In this document: piece after piece, positions 25,141 through 33,239 of the stretch
Position numbering within the stretch: position 1 is the first letter of the stretch
Layout: the number at the start of each line of letters is the position of its first letter
Source: Micromonospora alfalfae
GTDB lineage: Bacteria; Actinomycetota; Actinomycetes; Mycobacteriales; Micromonosporaceae
Direction of reading: 5' to 3'
Length of the DNA stretch: 64,000 bases
NCBI RefSeq assembly: GCF_022230925.1
Contig: NZ_JAKKFH010000055.1
Coordinates: 81,954-145,953 of the forward strand
Made by a program: the position numbers and the translations under genes
Notes under the pieces: generated by a model
Told to the model about the DNA's origin: nothing
What the model saw: only the letters and a program-made list of their open reading frames with translations
The model's database searches: none

Positions 25141-25918
25141 AGTCGTCGGCAGCGGCCGCCTCGGCGGCGGTCGGTACCCGGGACACCGGGTGCCCGGCCC
25201 TTCGGGCCAGCGCGGCGAACGCGACGGCGTCCACGATCGCGGCCCCGCCCGGATCGTTGTTGAAGTAGACGTACGCCGGCTCGTCCGGCCCGAAGGCGTC
25301 GGCCAGCCGGCCCACCCAGGATCGCAGCGCGGCCCGACCGTAGCGGGGCCACGGCCGCGCCCGCCCCTCGTGCAGCCGCAGGTAGCCGAAGTCGGTGGTG
25401 CGCCAGCGGGGGGCGACCGGGCGTCCCAGTCGGTCCGCCCAGACCAGCGCGGCCCGACGCCGTTCCAGCACCGCCCGGGTGGCGTCGGTCCACCAGGAGG
25501 GGTGCCGGGGTTCGACAGCGACCCGCACCTCCGCCGGAAACAGTCGCAGCGTCGCGTCCAGCGCCTCGACGTCCGCCCGCAGGTTCGGTGGGAGTTGCAA
25601 CAGCACCGGGCCGAGCCGGTCACCGAGCGCGGTGGCGCGGCCGAGGAACCGGGCCACCGGCTCCGCCGGGTCGCGCAGCCGCTTGATGTGGGTGAGGTAG
25701 CGGCTCATCTTCACCGCGATGCAGAAGTCCGCCGGGGTCCGTGCCCGCCAGGCGGCGAAGGTGTCCCGTTCGGGCAGCCGGTAGAAGGCGTTGTTGACCT
25801 CGACAGTGGCGAACCCGGCAGCGAAGTGCTCCAGCCAGAGTCGCTGCGGCAGCCGCTGCGGGTAGAAGCGGCCGCGCCAGTCCCGGTACTGCCAACCGGA
25901 CGTGCCCACCAGGATCAC
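25139..25918 (-). CDS. DUF72 family (UPF0759/YecE-like) protein, copy 2
   Basis: The 259-residue TIM-barrel protein opens ILVGTSGWQYRDWRGRFYP and carries ATVEVNNAFYRLP, FCIAVKMSRYLTHIKRL, VLLQLPPNL, VAVEPRHPSWW and the C-terminal YVYFNNDPGGAAIVDA. These match the DUF72 core well, better than copy 1 does. The frame is open upstream to 26107 but that part lacks family similarity. GTG 25918 is preferred, with AGGAT at about 7 bases; GTG 25921 is an alternative. It is divergent from the repeat-peptide gene at 26076, with a shared promoter region of about 157 bases. Confidence 0.9.
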   Translation of the reverse strand: MILVGTSGWQYRDWRGRFYPQRLPQRLWLEHFAAGFATVEVNNAFYRLPERDTFAAWRARTPADFCIAVKMSRYLTHIKRLRDPAEPVARFLGRATALGDRLGPVLLQLPPNLRADVEALDATLRLFPAEVRVAVEPRHPSWWTDATRAVLERRRAALVWADRLGRPVAPRWRTTDFGYLRLHEGRARPWPRYGRAALRSWVGRLADAFGPDEPAYVYFNNDPGGAAIVDAVAFAALARRAGHPVSRVPTAAEAAAADD

Positions 25919-26075
25919 CACCCCATCCTGGCACTCTGCGCCGCCGCTCGTGAACTGCCCGTGTCGCAGTGGTTCGGCGTCTACGGTGAGGGTTAGAGAA
26001 GATCGCGCGTGGGGTACCACCCGCAGCACGACGGACCCCGGCGTACGGCGGGGCGGCACACCCGAGGGAGTACCG

Positions 26076-26381
26076 ATGGCACTCAACGATGACGACATGC
26101 AGACCACCGGCGGCGGCGGCGCGGAGGGTCCCGCTGACGGCGGTGCGACCCCCGGTCAGCACGACGGTGGTGCCGATGGCGGCGCGGAGGGTCCCGCTGA
26201 CGGCGGTGCGACCCCCGGTCAGCACGACGGTGGCGCCGATGGCGGCGCGGAGGGTCCCGCTGACGGCGGTGCCACCCCGGGTCAGCACGACGGTGGCGCC
26301 GACGGCGGCGCGGAAGGTCCCGCCGATGGTGGTGCCACCCCGGGCCAGCAGGACGGTGGCGCTGACGGCAGCGCCCGATAG
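26076..26381 (+). CDS. Small tandem-repeat protein, candidate peptide substrate of the adjacent hydroxylase
   Basis: The 101-residue product has a 13-residue start (MALNDDDMQTTGG), four exact 21-residue repeats and a short GSAR tail. Each repeat contains the motifs GPADGGATPG and GQHDGGAD. The fourth differs only by GQQD for GQHD. There is no Cys, Lys or aromatic residue, no signal peptide and a strong negative charge. Between adjacent copies I count 10 synonymous and one amino-acid-changing difference, so the peptide appears under selection. GAGGGAG lies before ATG 26076. The JmjC hydroxylase gene starts 9 bases after the stop, so they share a transcript. A multi-core modified peptide, or another repeated hydroxylation substrate, is the likely role; a hydrophilin-like stress protein is the alternative. 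Confidence 0.85.
   Translation: MALNDDDMQTTGGGGAEGPADGGATPGQHDGGADGGAEGPADGGATPGQHDGGADGGAEGPADGGATPGQHDGGADGGAEGPADGGATPGQQDGGADGSAR
26115..26366 (+). repeat. Four tandem 63-bp repeats inside the small protein gene
   Basis: Units run 26115-26177, 26178-26240, 26241-26303 and 26304-26366, in frame with no gaps. Copies 1 and 2 differ by one base, 2 and 3 by three, and 3 and 4 by seven. All changes are silent except the CAC to CAG (His to Gln) change in copy 4. Confidence 0.95.
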
Positions 26382-26390
26382 CGGCTCGCC

Positions 26391-27668
26391 ATGACCTACC
26401 TCGACCCGCCGGGCGGCCACCACGGCCGCCCGGCGGTCCCGTCCGCTGAGGCCACCGCCGCGCTGGCCCGCTGCGTCTCGGTCGAACCGGCCAAGTTCGC
26501 CGCCGCGCACTGGGGGCGCACCCCGCTGCTGTCCCGAGCCGCCGAACTGCCCGACCCGGCCGGCTTCACCGATCTTCTCAGCCCCGCCGACGCCGACGAG
26601 TTGCTGAGCCGGCGTGGTCTGCGTACCCCGTTCCTGCGCGTCGCCAAGGACGGCCAGTTGGTCGCTGCGTCACGCTGGACCGGCGGCGGCGGCGCGGGCG
26701 CCGAGATCGGCGACCAGGTGCTCGACGAGCGGGTCCTGGAGCAGTACGCGTCCGGGGCCACACTGGTGTTGCAGGGGCTGCACCGGATCTGGCCGCCGCT
26801 CGTCGACTTCGCCCGCGACCTGGGCCTCGCGCTCAACCAGCCGTTGCAGATCAACGCCTACCTGACCCCGGCCGGCAGCCAGGGCTTCGCCACCCACTAC
26901 GACACCCACGACGTGTTCGTGCTTCAGGTCGACGGCCGCAAGCACTGGCGGATCCACCCGCCGGTGCTACCGGACCCGCTGGAGAAGCAGCACTGGGGTG
27001 GGCGCGCCGACGAGGTCGGTGCCACCGCGCAGGGCCCGGCCGCGCTGGACGTGGTGCTCGCCCCCGGTGACGCCCTCTACCTGCCCCGGGGGTGGCTGCA
27101 CAGCGCACAGGCGCAGGACACCAGCTCGCTGCACCTGACAGTGGGCATCCGCGCGCTCACCCGTTACAACCTGGTCGAGGAATTGTTGACGCTGGCCGCC
27201 GAGGACCAGCGGCTACGGGCCAGCCTGCCGTTCGGCACCGACGTCGCCGACCCGGACGCCATCGAGCCGGAGCTGACCGAGACCGTGGAGGCGTTGCGGG
27301 ACTGGCTGCTGCGCGCCGACCCGGTCGCTGTCGCCGCGCGACTGCGGCAGCGGGCCTGGCCGGCCGCCCGCCCGGCCCCGATCCGACCGCTCGCCCAGGC
27401 CGACGCACTGGCCACCCTGGACGCCGACTCCCGGGTCACCCCGCGGCCCGGCCTGCGCTGGCAGTTGGTGCCGCACGACTCGGACACTGTGGCGCTGCGG
27501 CTCTTCGACCGCACCATCACCCTTCCGGCGACCTGCGAGCCGGCCGCGCGCGCCCTGCTCACCGGCACTGTCACCCGGGTCGGTGACCTGCCCGGCCTGC
27601 CCGACGACGCCGACCGGGTCACCCTGGCCCGTCGACTGCTGCGCGAGGCCGTCCTGGTCCCGGCCTGA
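26391..27668 (+). CDS. JmjC/cupin_4 Fe(II)- and 2-oxoglutarate-dependent hydroxylase (ROXA-like)
   Basis: The 425-residue protein belongs to the JmjC_2 (cupin_4) ribosomal-oxygenase group, whose YcfD, NO66 and MINA53 members hydroxylate Arg or His at the beta carbon. A helical N-terminal part leads to the barrel. The iron triad is visible: ATHYDTHDVFVLQ gives His169 and Asp171, and RGWLHSAQ gives His237. KHWRIHPP supplies the 2-oxoglutarate contact region. A dimerisation and winged-helix-like C-terminal half follows (about 260-425), as in the family. Being 9 bases behind the repeat peptide, its probable substrate is that peptide, whose repeats each carry a His or Gln in the same place. Host ribosomal protein is the other possibility. 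Confidence 0.9.
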   Translation: MTYLDPPGGHHGRPAVPSAEATAALARCVSVEPAKFAAAHWGRTPLLSRAAELPDPAGFTDLLSPADADELLSRRGLRTPFLRVAKDGQLVAASRWTGGGGAGAEIGDQVLDERVLEQYASGATLVLQGLHRIWPPLVDFARDLGLALNQPLQINAYLTPAGSQGFATHYDTHDVFVLQVDGRKHWRIHPPVLPDPLEKQHWGGRADEVGATAQGPAALDVVLAPGDALYLPRGWLHSAQAQDTSSLHLTVGIRALTRYNLVEELLTLAAEDQRLRASLPFGTDVADPDAIEPELTETVEALRDWLLRADPVAVAARLRQRAWPAARPAPIRPLAQADALATLDADSRVTPRPGLRWQLVPHDSDTVALRLFDRTITLPATCEPAARALLTGTVTRVGDLPGLPDDADRVTLARRLLREAVLVPA

Positions 27669-27713
27669 GGCCGGCGGTTGATCGACCGTCCCGGCCGGAC
27701 GGGCTCGTCGGCC

Positions 27714-27791
27714 GTGATCGACTCGGTTTTCAGGAAGTCGCGGTGTCCGCGAGGCAGGGACAGCACGGTTTTCGGGAAGCCGAGTCGATCA
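27714..27791. repeat. Dispersed long palindrome, family A copy 2
   Basis: A 78-base inverted repeat, its left arm begins GTGATCGACTCGG and its right arm ends CCGAGTCGATCA. It lies between the JmjC gene and the convergent coiled-coil gene. Relative to copy 1, position 7 is C to G with the matching change in the right arm, so pairing is preserved. Confidence 0.9.
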
Positions 27792-27824
27792 GGGCTCGCC
27801 GCGCGGCGAGGCCGTGCCCCCGGG

Positions 27825-28487
27825 TCAGCGGCCGAGGACCAGCAGCAGCACTGTGGTCAGCAGACCGGCGCCGATCACCACGGTGATCGGTCGGGGACCG
27901 AGCACCGCGTGTCGGCGGTCGGCCAGCACCCGGGCCGGCACCAGACCGACCAGCGGCCCGAGCAGTGTCACCACCAGCGCGAGCACCGGCAGTCCGACGG
28001 CCAGGTCGCCGCCGTACCCGACGCCGAGCGCCCGGGCACCGGCGCCCAGCGCGTACGCCAGCACACCGCCGGCCACCCCGCAGAGCGCCAGTAGCGGGTT
28101 GACCGAGCCCGGCAGCTCGCCCGGCTGGCCGGCCCTGTCGAGCAGGTCACGAGCCTTGGCGAGCAGCAGCACCGGGTCGGTGGCCCCGACGCCGTTCGCC
28201 GGGGCGGGCGGGCCGCCGAGGCGGCGGGCACCGAGGCGGGAGCGGACCTGCTGCCACAGGTGGGCCACCTCGGCGTCGACCCGTTCCTGCTGCTCACGGG
28301 CGGCGACCAGCTCCTCCTCGGCGCTCTGGAGCTGCTCGGCCGCCTCGGCGACGGCCCGCTCGGCGGCAACGCACTGCCGCTCGTGCCAGGTGTGCGCCTC
28401 GGCGCGCTGCTCGCGCACCCGCGCGCTGAGGTCGGCCAGCCGGCGCAGTTGCGCCGCGTACGTCTCGCTGGTCACCGGTTCGTTCAT
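27825..28487 (-). CDS. Coiled-coil protein with C-terminal membrane segments (ATPase-operon associated)
   Basis: The 220-residue protein has a strongly helical, charged N-terminal half (about 5-85, coiled-coil-like with EAAEQLQSAEEELVAAREQQER). Three hydrophobic segments follow (about 130-150, 160-185 and 198-218). The start ATG overlaps the stop of the FtsK-like gene (ATGA), so it is the last gene of the operon. I recognise no family. It could anchor or regulate the ATPase at the membrane; this is inference from context. Confidence 0.8.
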   Translation of the reverse strand: MNEPVTSETYAAQLRRLADLSARVREQRAEAHTWHERQCVAAERAVAEAAEQLQSAEEELVAAREQQERVDAEVAHLWQQVRSRLGARRLGGPPAPANGVGATDPVLLLAKARDLLDRAGQPGELPGSVNPLLALCGVAGGVLAYALGAGARALGVGYGGDLAVGLPVLALVVTLLGPLVGLVPARVLADRRHAVLGPRPITVVIGAGLLTTVLLLVLGR

Positions 28488-31159
28488 CGTGTCGGTCCAT
28501 ACGGGATGATCACCTGACCGGTGCGGTGCACCGCCCGGTCGAAGAAGAGCCCCCGCCAGGGGCGGGGATACCAGTCCGGGCCGCCGGTGCCCGGATAGAG
28601 CGACGAGCCCAACTCGCCGCCGTGCGCGTCAAGGGCGACCCAGGCGCCGATCTGGTCGGTACGGGCGGCCGGCCCACCGAGATCGGCGCGCATCCGGGCC
28701 ACACCCCGCCACCAGGCCAGCACGTGTGTGCGCCGTTCCGGCCCGTCGTGCATGATCCGGCGCAGCTGCTCCAGGCCGGTACGCCGACCCGCGCGGGCGG
28801 CCAACGCACCCGCTGCCGCGTCGACAGCGAACAGCAGCAGGTAGTGCGGGCTTCCCGGGCCGCCGAGCCCGTCGGCCGTCTCGGCCATCAGCTCGCCCAC
28901 GGTCTCCTCGTCGTACCAGGCGGCGTCGTCGGCCAGGTCGTCGTAGAGGGCGCGGGCGATCGGGTCGGCGTCCGGGTCGAGGCAGGCGATGGAGAACCGG
29001 GCGGTGCCCGGCGGGTGCTGGCGGGCCAGCGACCGGGCCGCCGCGTCGAGCACCGCGCACGCCTCGTCGACGCGGGTGCCGAGCACCGCGAGGTTGCGGC
29101 CCGGGGCGCGCGGCAGCCGCAGCGACGCCGAGCGGGACTGCACGTCGATGATCTCGCCGAGCAATGCCACCGGGTTGCGCGGCGCGGTCCCGTCCGGCGG
29201 TGCGGCGAGCGCCCGGAAGTCCGGGGCGTCCGCCAGCCGGGGGATCGCGTCGCCGTCGAAGAGCCGGGCCGGCGCCGCGTCGGGGGCACGCATCCGCCAC
29301 AGCCGGTGCTGCAACCCGCTCCAGGTCTCCCAGTCGCTGGCCGACGGGATGCGGGCCACCTCGTTGCCCTCCACCATGCCCGACTCGGCGTTGACCACCG
29401 CGTGCCAGCGCGGCAGCGACTGCGCCGCGTCGTTGCGCTCGGCGAGGATGCGTAGCGCCTTGGGCAACGCGATGCGCAGGGTGAACTGGGCGACCAGTGC
29501 GGGGCGACCCCACAGCGCCTCGATGCCCCGCACGTCCTGCGAGGCCAGGACCAGGTGGATGCCCTGGGACCGGCCGCGCCGGGCCAGGTCCTCCAGCAGG
29601 TCGGCCGCCTCCCGGGCGACCACGTCCCGGCCGGCCAGCAACATCTGGAACTCGTCCACCACGGCGACGATGCGTGGCCAGTGCCCGGTCGGGTCGACCG
29701 CCCGCAGCTCGGCCAGTTTGGTCACCTCGTGCTTCTTGGCCGCGTCGGCGCGTCGGCGCAACTCCTCGGTGAGGAAGCGCAGTAGCGCCAGCCCGAACTC
29801 CCGGTCGGTGTTGACGTTGATGCCGACCAGCCGCATGTGCGGCAGCCAACTCGGGTCGCGCCGGCCCTGCGCGAACCGCGCGAAGGAGACCCCCTCCTTG
29901 AAGTCCAGCAGGTAGAACTCCAGCTCGGCGGGGGAGTAGCGGGCGGCGAGGGCGCCGATCCACGCGAAGATCAGGTTCGTCTTGCCGGTGCCGGAGGGCC
30001 CGCCGATCAGCGCGTGCGGTGGGTAGTCGCCAAGCGTCAGCCGTACCGGCCGGCCCTGTGGGCCCTCACCGATCGGGGCGGTCAGCCCGTCGGCGGAGTC
30101 CTCCCGCCACATCAGCTCGGGCGGGGGCAGCAGGTCGGTGAAGGGGGTCGGCGGGGGGCCCGCGTTCACCCGGGCGGCGACGTCCCGGCAGGTCTCGGTG
30201 ACCAGCGCCGCCGGTGGCGGTGGGTCCAGCCGAACCGGCAACCCGGCCGAACCGCCGATCCGCGCGCCGGACACGCCGGCCACCACCCGGGTCACCGTCG
30301 GGTCCTCCGGCAACGGCACACCGTGCACCACCAGGTGTACGCCGCAGGCCGCGCCGGCCCGCACCACCCGGTCCAGTTGCCCGCGCTCGTGCCGGTTCAG
30401 CTCCTCCCCGCCGAGCAGCACCGCCACCCGCCACGGCTCTGGTCGTCGGCCGGTCGCCGCCGCCAGTTCGCGCAGCGACGCGTACTCGCCGGCGAGAACC
30501 GTCTCGTTGATCCGGCGGATCTGCTCCACCAGGTCGTCCAGCAGCGGGCCCAGCCCGCCCGGGCCGACGAAGGTGAGCAGCCCCGCCGTGCCCAACGGGG
30601 CGAACCCGGCCAGTCCGCCGCCGAGCTGATCCGGGTCGTACCCGATCAGTCGTACCGCCCCGGGGTTGGCGCGGCCGACGGCCCGCAGCAGCAACGAGGA
30701 GACCACCGCGTCGCAGCCGGCGCGGTCGTCCCCGGAGAGGTGGACGTGCCCGGCGTCGAGCAACGGCACAAGCGCGGGCACCGGGTCGACGCCGTCGATC
30801 CGGACCGTGCCGACCCGCAGCGCACCGGGCGGCTCAGCTCGACGGGCGGGCGTCGGCGCCCACCCGGCCCAGTCGGCCCCGGCGCAGCCTGGCGCCTCCT
30901 GCCGGGCCGCGTCGGCGGCCCGCCGGGCCAGCTCCGCGATCCGGGTGGAGTAGCGGGCGTCGATCTCGGCGATGCGGCGGTCCCGTTGGGTGCCCACCCG
31001 CTGCGGTACGGCGGCCGCCGCCCGCTGGACCCGGGCCAGTCGTTCCCGCCCGGCGGTCAGGTCGGCCTGGGCGGCGGACAGCCGGGTACGGGTGGCGCCC
31101 AACGCCTCGGCGAGGGTGGCCCGGACCCGGCTGGCAAGCTGACCGCGCCGGTCAGCCAT
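28484..31159 (-). CDS. FtsK/SpoIIIE (EccC-like) membrane-complex ATPase
   Basis: This 891-residue protein has an N-terminal coiled-coil (about 1-105), a central region with PALVPLLDAGHVHLSG, and an FtsK/SpoIIIE ATPase core. Walker A is GGPSGTGKT (386-394), Walker B is IVAVVDEF (about 496-503), and LVLASQDVRGIEAL and RIALPKALRILAERNDA follow. A second, weaker ATPase-like domain may fill the C-terminal third (LRLPRAPGRNLAVLGTR). No transmembrane helices are clear. EccC proteins of type VII secretion carry such tandem modules; here a lone core is seen. The start overlaps the preceding gene by 8 bases and its stop overlaps the next start, so translation is coupled. The frame is open upstream; ATG 31159 is chosen. 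Confidence 0.88.
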   Translation of the reverse strand: MADRRGQLASRVRATLAEALGATRTRLSAAQADLTAGRERLARVQRAAAAVPQRVGTQRDRRIAEIDARYSTRIAELARRAADAARQEAPGCAGADWAGWAPTPARRAEPPGALRVGTVRIDGVDPVPALVPLLDAGHVHLSGDDRAGCDAVVSSLLLRAVGRANPGAVRLIGYDPDQLGGGLAGFAPLGTAGLLTFVGPGGLGPLLDDLVEQIRRINETVLAGEYASLRELAAATGRRPEPWRVAVLLGGEELNRHERGQLDRVVRAGAACGVHLVVHGVPLPEDPTVTRVVAGVSGARIGGSAGLPVRLDPPPPAALVTETCRDVAARVNAGPPPTPFTDLLPPPELMWREDSADGLTAPIGEGPQGRPVRLTLGDYPPHALIGGPSGTGKTNLIFAWIGALAARYSPAELEFYLLDFKEGVSFARFAQGRRDPSWLPHMRLVGINVNTDREFGLALLRFLTEELRRRADAAKKHEVTKLAELRAVDPTGHWPRIVAVVDEFQMLLAGRDVVAREAADLLEDLARRGRSQGIHLVLASQDVRGIEALWGRPALVAQFTLRIALPKALRILAERNDAAQSLPRWHAVVNAESGMVEGNEVARIPSASDWETWSGLQHRLWRMRAPDAAPARLFDGDAIPRLADAPDFRALAAPPDGTAPRNPVALLGEIIDVQSRSASLRLPRAPGRNLAVLGTRVDEACAVLDAAARSLARQHPPGTARFSIACLDPDADPIARALYDDLADDAAWYDEETVGELMAETADGLGGPGSPHYLLLFAVDAAAGALAARAGRRTGLEQLRRIMHDGPERRTHVLAWWRGVARMRADLGGPAARTDQIGAWVALDAHGGELGSSLYPGTGGPDWYPRPWRGLFFDRAVHRTGQVIIPYGPTR

Positions 31160-32288
31160 CGGAGCCCCGACGCGTCGGGGCGTCCCGCCAGGGGCTGCCC
31201 GAGCGCGGGGGCAGCCCACCGGGGCGCGGCGGCGGCCCCTCCGCGCGCGGCGGCAGGCCACCGGAGCGCTGCGCGTCGGCGCTGCCCGGCCGCTGTGCCG
31301 CACCGCTCGGGCGGGAGACCGCACCGCTCGCGCGGGGGACCGCGCCCGGTCGCCCGGTCCCGCCCGGTTGTTGCGCGCCAGTCGACTGCCCGGCCCGCGC
31401 CGGCTGCCCCGCCCCCGCCGGTTCTCTCGCCCCCGCCGGTTCTCTCGCGCCGCCGGCCGGCAGGTCCCGGCCGAGGCGGGCGAGCAGCAACCCGGTCGCC
31501 ACCCCGGCGGTCACCGCCGAGTCGGCGGCGTGCGGTGGCTCCCCGGAGGCGCGCGGTGGCGGCATCCGGCACACCCGGGTCAGCAGCGTCTCCAGCACCG
31601 GCGGCGGCAACCCGGGCAGCAGATCGCGGACGCGTCCGTCCAACTCGCCTCGCAGCCGCCCGAGGTCGGTGGCGCGCGGCGGGTGCCCGAGCAACTCGCC
31701 GGCCAGCTCGCGCAGCAGTGGCGGCGCCAGCGCCGCCATGCCCAGCCCCACGTCGGCCGGGGCCCGGCGCAGCTCCTTGCGGAGCCGGTCCCGGTCGCCG
31801 GAGCGGACACCACCCACCACTCGGCGCAGCAACTCCTGGGAGTCGTCCACCCGCTCGTCGGGTTCGTCGTCGGCGCCCTCGCGGCCGCCGGTCAGCTCGG
31901 CCACCCGCACCGACCACCAGCGGCGCATCCGCACCTGCTCGGCCGGCTCCGGCGCGACCGCCGCGGGCCCGGACGCCGGTGGCGTGTCGTGTCGGGGAGC
32001 GCGTTGCTCAGGGCGGGGCGCCGGGGCGCCGTCGGCGCCGAGCCCGATCGCCGTCAGGTAGGCCGACAGCTGTTCCTGGGCCACCCGCAGCGCGTAGCCG
32101 GCGCTCTCGGCGTGCTCGGTGGCGGCGGACAGCTCGGGCACCCCCATCGGGTTGGCCGACTCCTGTCGTACCCAGCGCAGCCGCTCCGCGGCCAGGCCGA
32201 ACTTCTCCAGCGCCTGCCCGAGCAGCGCCACCGGGAACTCCTCGGTGGCGGCACGGACCTGCCCGCCGACATCCTCGATGATGGACAC
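31152..32288 (-). CDS. Hypothetical protein of the FtsK/WXG-like operon
   Basis: The 378-residue protein has a helical N-terminal domain (about 1-85, with LSAYLTAIGLGADG). A middle helical domain (about 120-255) contains RKELRRAPADVGLGMAAL. A low-complexity tail rich in Pro, Gly, Arg and Ala follows (about 270-378). The tail includes the short repeats GAREPAGAREPAGAGQPA. No family is recognised; the helical start could contact the small WXG-like protein encoded just upstream. It overlaps the FtsK gene by 8 bases and follows the small gene by 6 bases, so it belongs to the operon. Confidence 0.8.
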   Translation of the reverse strand: MSIIEDVGGQVRAATEEFPVALLGQALEKFGLAAERLRWVRQESANPMGVPELSAATEHAESAGYALRVAQEQLSAYLTAIGLGADGAPAPRPEQRAPRHDTPPASGPAAVAPEPAEQVRMRRWWSVRVAELTGGREGADDEPDERVDDSQELLRRVVGGVRSGDRDRLRKELRRAPADVGLGMAALAPPLLRELAGELLGHPPRATDLGRLRGELDGRVRDLLPGLPPPVLETLLTRVCRMPPPRASGEPPHAADSAVTAGVATGLLLARLGRDLPAGGAREPAGAREPAGAGQPARAGQSTGAQQPGGTGRPGAVPRASGAVSRPSGAAQRPGSADAQRSGGLPPRAEGPPPRPGGLPPRSGSPWRDAPTRRGSDG

Positions 32289-32294
32289 GGCGGC

Positions 32295-32555
32295 CTACAG
32301 GGTGGAGACGTAGAGCTGCGCCTGCTCCACCGCGACAAGTGTCGCGGCGAGACACTCCTCCAGCTCCTGGCTGGCCTGTGTCAGCGACGCCTGGGCCGCC
32401 TCCACCGTCTCGTGCCCGCTGCCCTCCAGCGCTCCGGCCAGGGTCTGCTGTGCCTCGGAGAGCTTCTCGCCGGCCGCCTGCACGGCTGTCTGCCCGTCTC
32501 CGATCTGTTGGAGGGCGACATCGATGGCAGCCTTCAGCTCGGCGACGCTCGCCAC
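32295..32555 (-). CDS. WXG100-like small helical protein (DUF6244 type)
   Basis: This 86-residue protein is nearly all helix, with VASVAELKAAIDVALQQIGDGQTAV and a second long helix, and no Trp-x-Gly motif. It resembles DUF6244/WXG100-type small proteins found next to FtsK-like ATPases. GTG 32555 is chosen because GGAGG lies 7 bases upstream; a longer frame from 32588 exists without that support. As the first gene of the operon it is the probable substrate or partner of the ATPase. Confidence 0.78.
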   Translation of the reverse strand: MASVAELKAAIDVALQQIGDGQTAVQAAGEKLSEAQQTLAGALEGSGHETVEAAQASLTQASQELEECLAATLVAVEQAQLYVSTL

Positions 32556-32707
32556 GGCGGAACCTCCTGGGGGCGGGGAGATCTCCATTAGAGCCTATCG
32601 GCGGTTCCGAAAGAACATCCGCCCTGTCGGTGTTCCTGCCCGCCTGTCCGGAAGGCCCTCGGAAGTGCCGGGAGTCCGATCTGTGGGAGTCCCAGTGCGA
32701 GAACTTC
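32556..32707 (-). promoter_or_regulatory. Probable promoter region of the FtsK-like operon
   Basis: This 152-base gap precedes the four-gene operon and separates it from the NYN gene, which is on the same strand further right. It holds the operon's ribosome binding site (GGAGG, about 32563-32567) and an A/T-richer stretch near 32585-32600. Boxes cannot be assigned. Confidence 0.4.
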
Positions 32708-33100
32708 TCAGTTACTGGTCGGGTTCTCGCGGAGCCAGCGCGGGCCGTACACCTCGGCGCCCAGCGCCGTCACCCGCCCGCGCAACTCCCGGTCGGCGGT
32801 GACCACCAGCCGTCGACGCCGCGGCGCACCCTCCACCAGCTCGACCACCGTGTCGTCGCCGGAGCCGGCGGCGGAGACCACCCGGACACCCTCGGTGCCC
32901 GGCACGTCCCGCGCGGCCCCCTCGAGCACCAGGACCACCTCCACCGGGGCGGTCAGCCGGGCCGGCAACCCGATTGTGGCCACCGGGGCGAGCGAGTCAC
33001 GCAACCGGGCAGCGGCCCCGGCACGGTCACGCCACCACCCGTTCGGGCGCGAGCCCACCACGTTGGCGCCATCCACGATCAGCAGCGGGGTCTCATCCAT
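32708..33100 (-). CDS. NYN (PIN-like) domain protein, probable RNase
   Basis: The 130-residue protein has the NYN core. LLIVDGANVVGSRPNGWWRDR contains the first catalytic Asp. A middle strand VEVVLVLEG leads to SGDDTVVELV and the C-terminal RLVVTADRELRGRVTALGAEVYGP. The conserved aspartates (VDGAN, GDD and TADREL) fit a metal-dependent nuclease of the YacP/NYN type. ATG 33100 is supported by the family N-terminus. It is divergent from the ClpC-like gene with a 139-base gap. Confidence 0.87.
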   Translation of the reverse strand: MDETPLLIVDGANVVGSRPNGWWRDRAGAAARLRDSLAPVATIGLPARLTAPVEVVLVLEGAARDVPGTEGVRVVSAAGSGDDTVVELVEGAPRRRRLVVTADRELRGRVTALGAEVYGPRWLRENPTSN

Positions 33101-33239
33101 CCCGTCAGCCTGCCACCATCGCCCGGCCCTGACCCGACGCCACACCCGAATGCCGGTCCTCCGCCACCTGCGGCGTTTGTCGGGGCGCGCGCCGGGTAGC
33201 CCCTGCCGACCGTGCCGAGCCCTACTGCGGAGGACAGAC

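Noticed and set aside
23505..25918. Two DUF72 genes as a recent duplication
   Set aside because: They are on opposite strands, differ by about 30 residues in length and share only family motifs, so an old paralogy or separate gain is more likely.
26115..26366. Possible CRISPR array from regular 63-bp repeats
   Set aside because: Units are contiguous with no spacers and encode a continuous protein frame.
29837..32281. 814-codon plus-strand frame over the FtsK operon
   Set aside because: Antisense shadow with Arg/Ala/Pro-rich composition and no domain.
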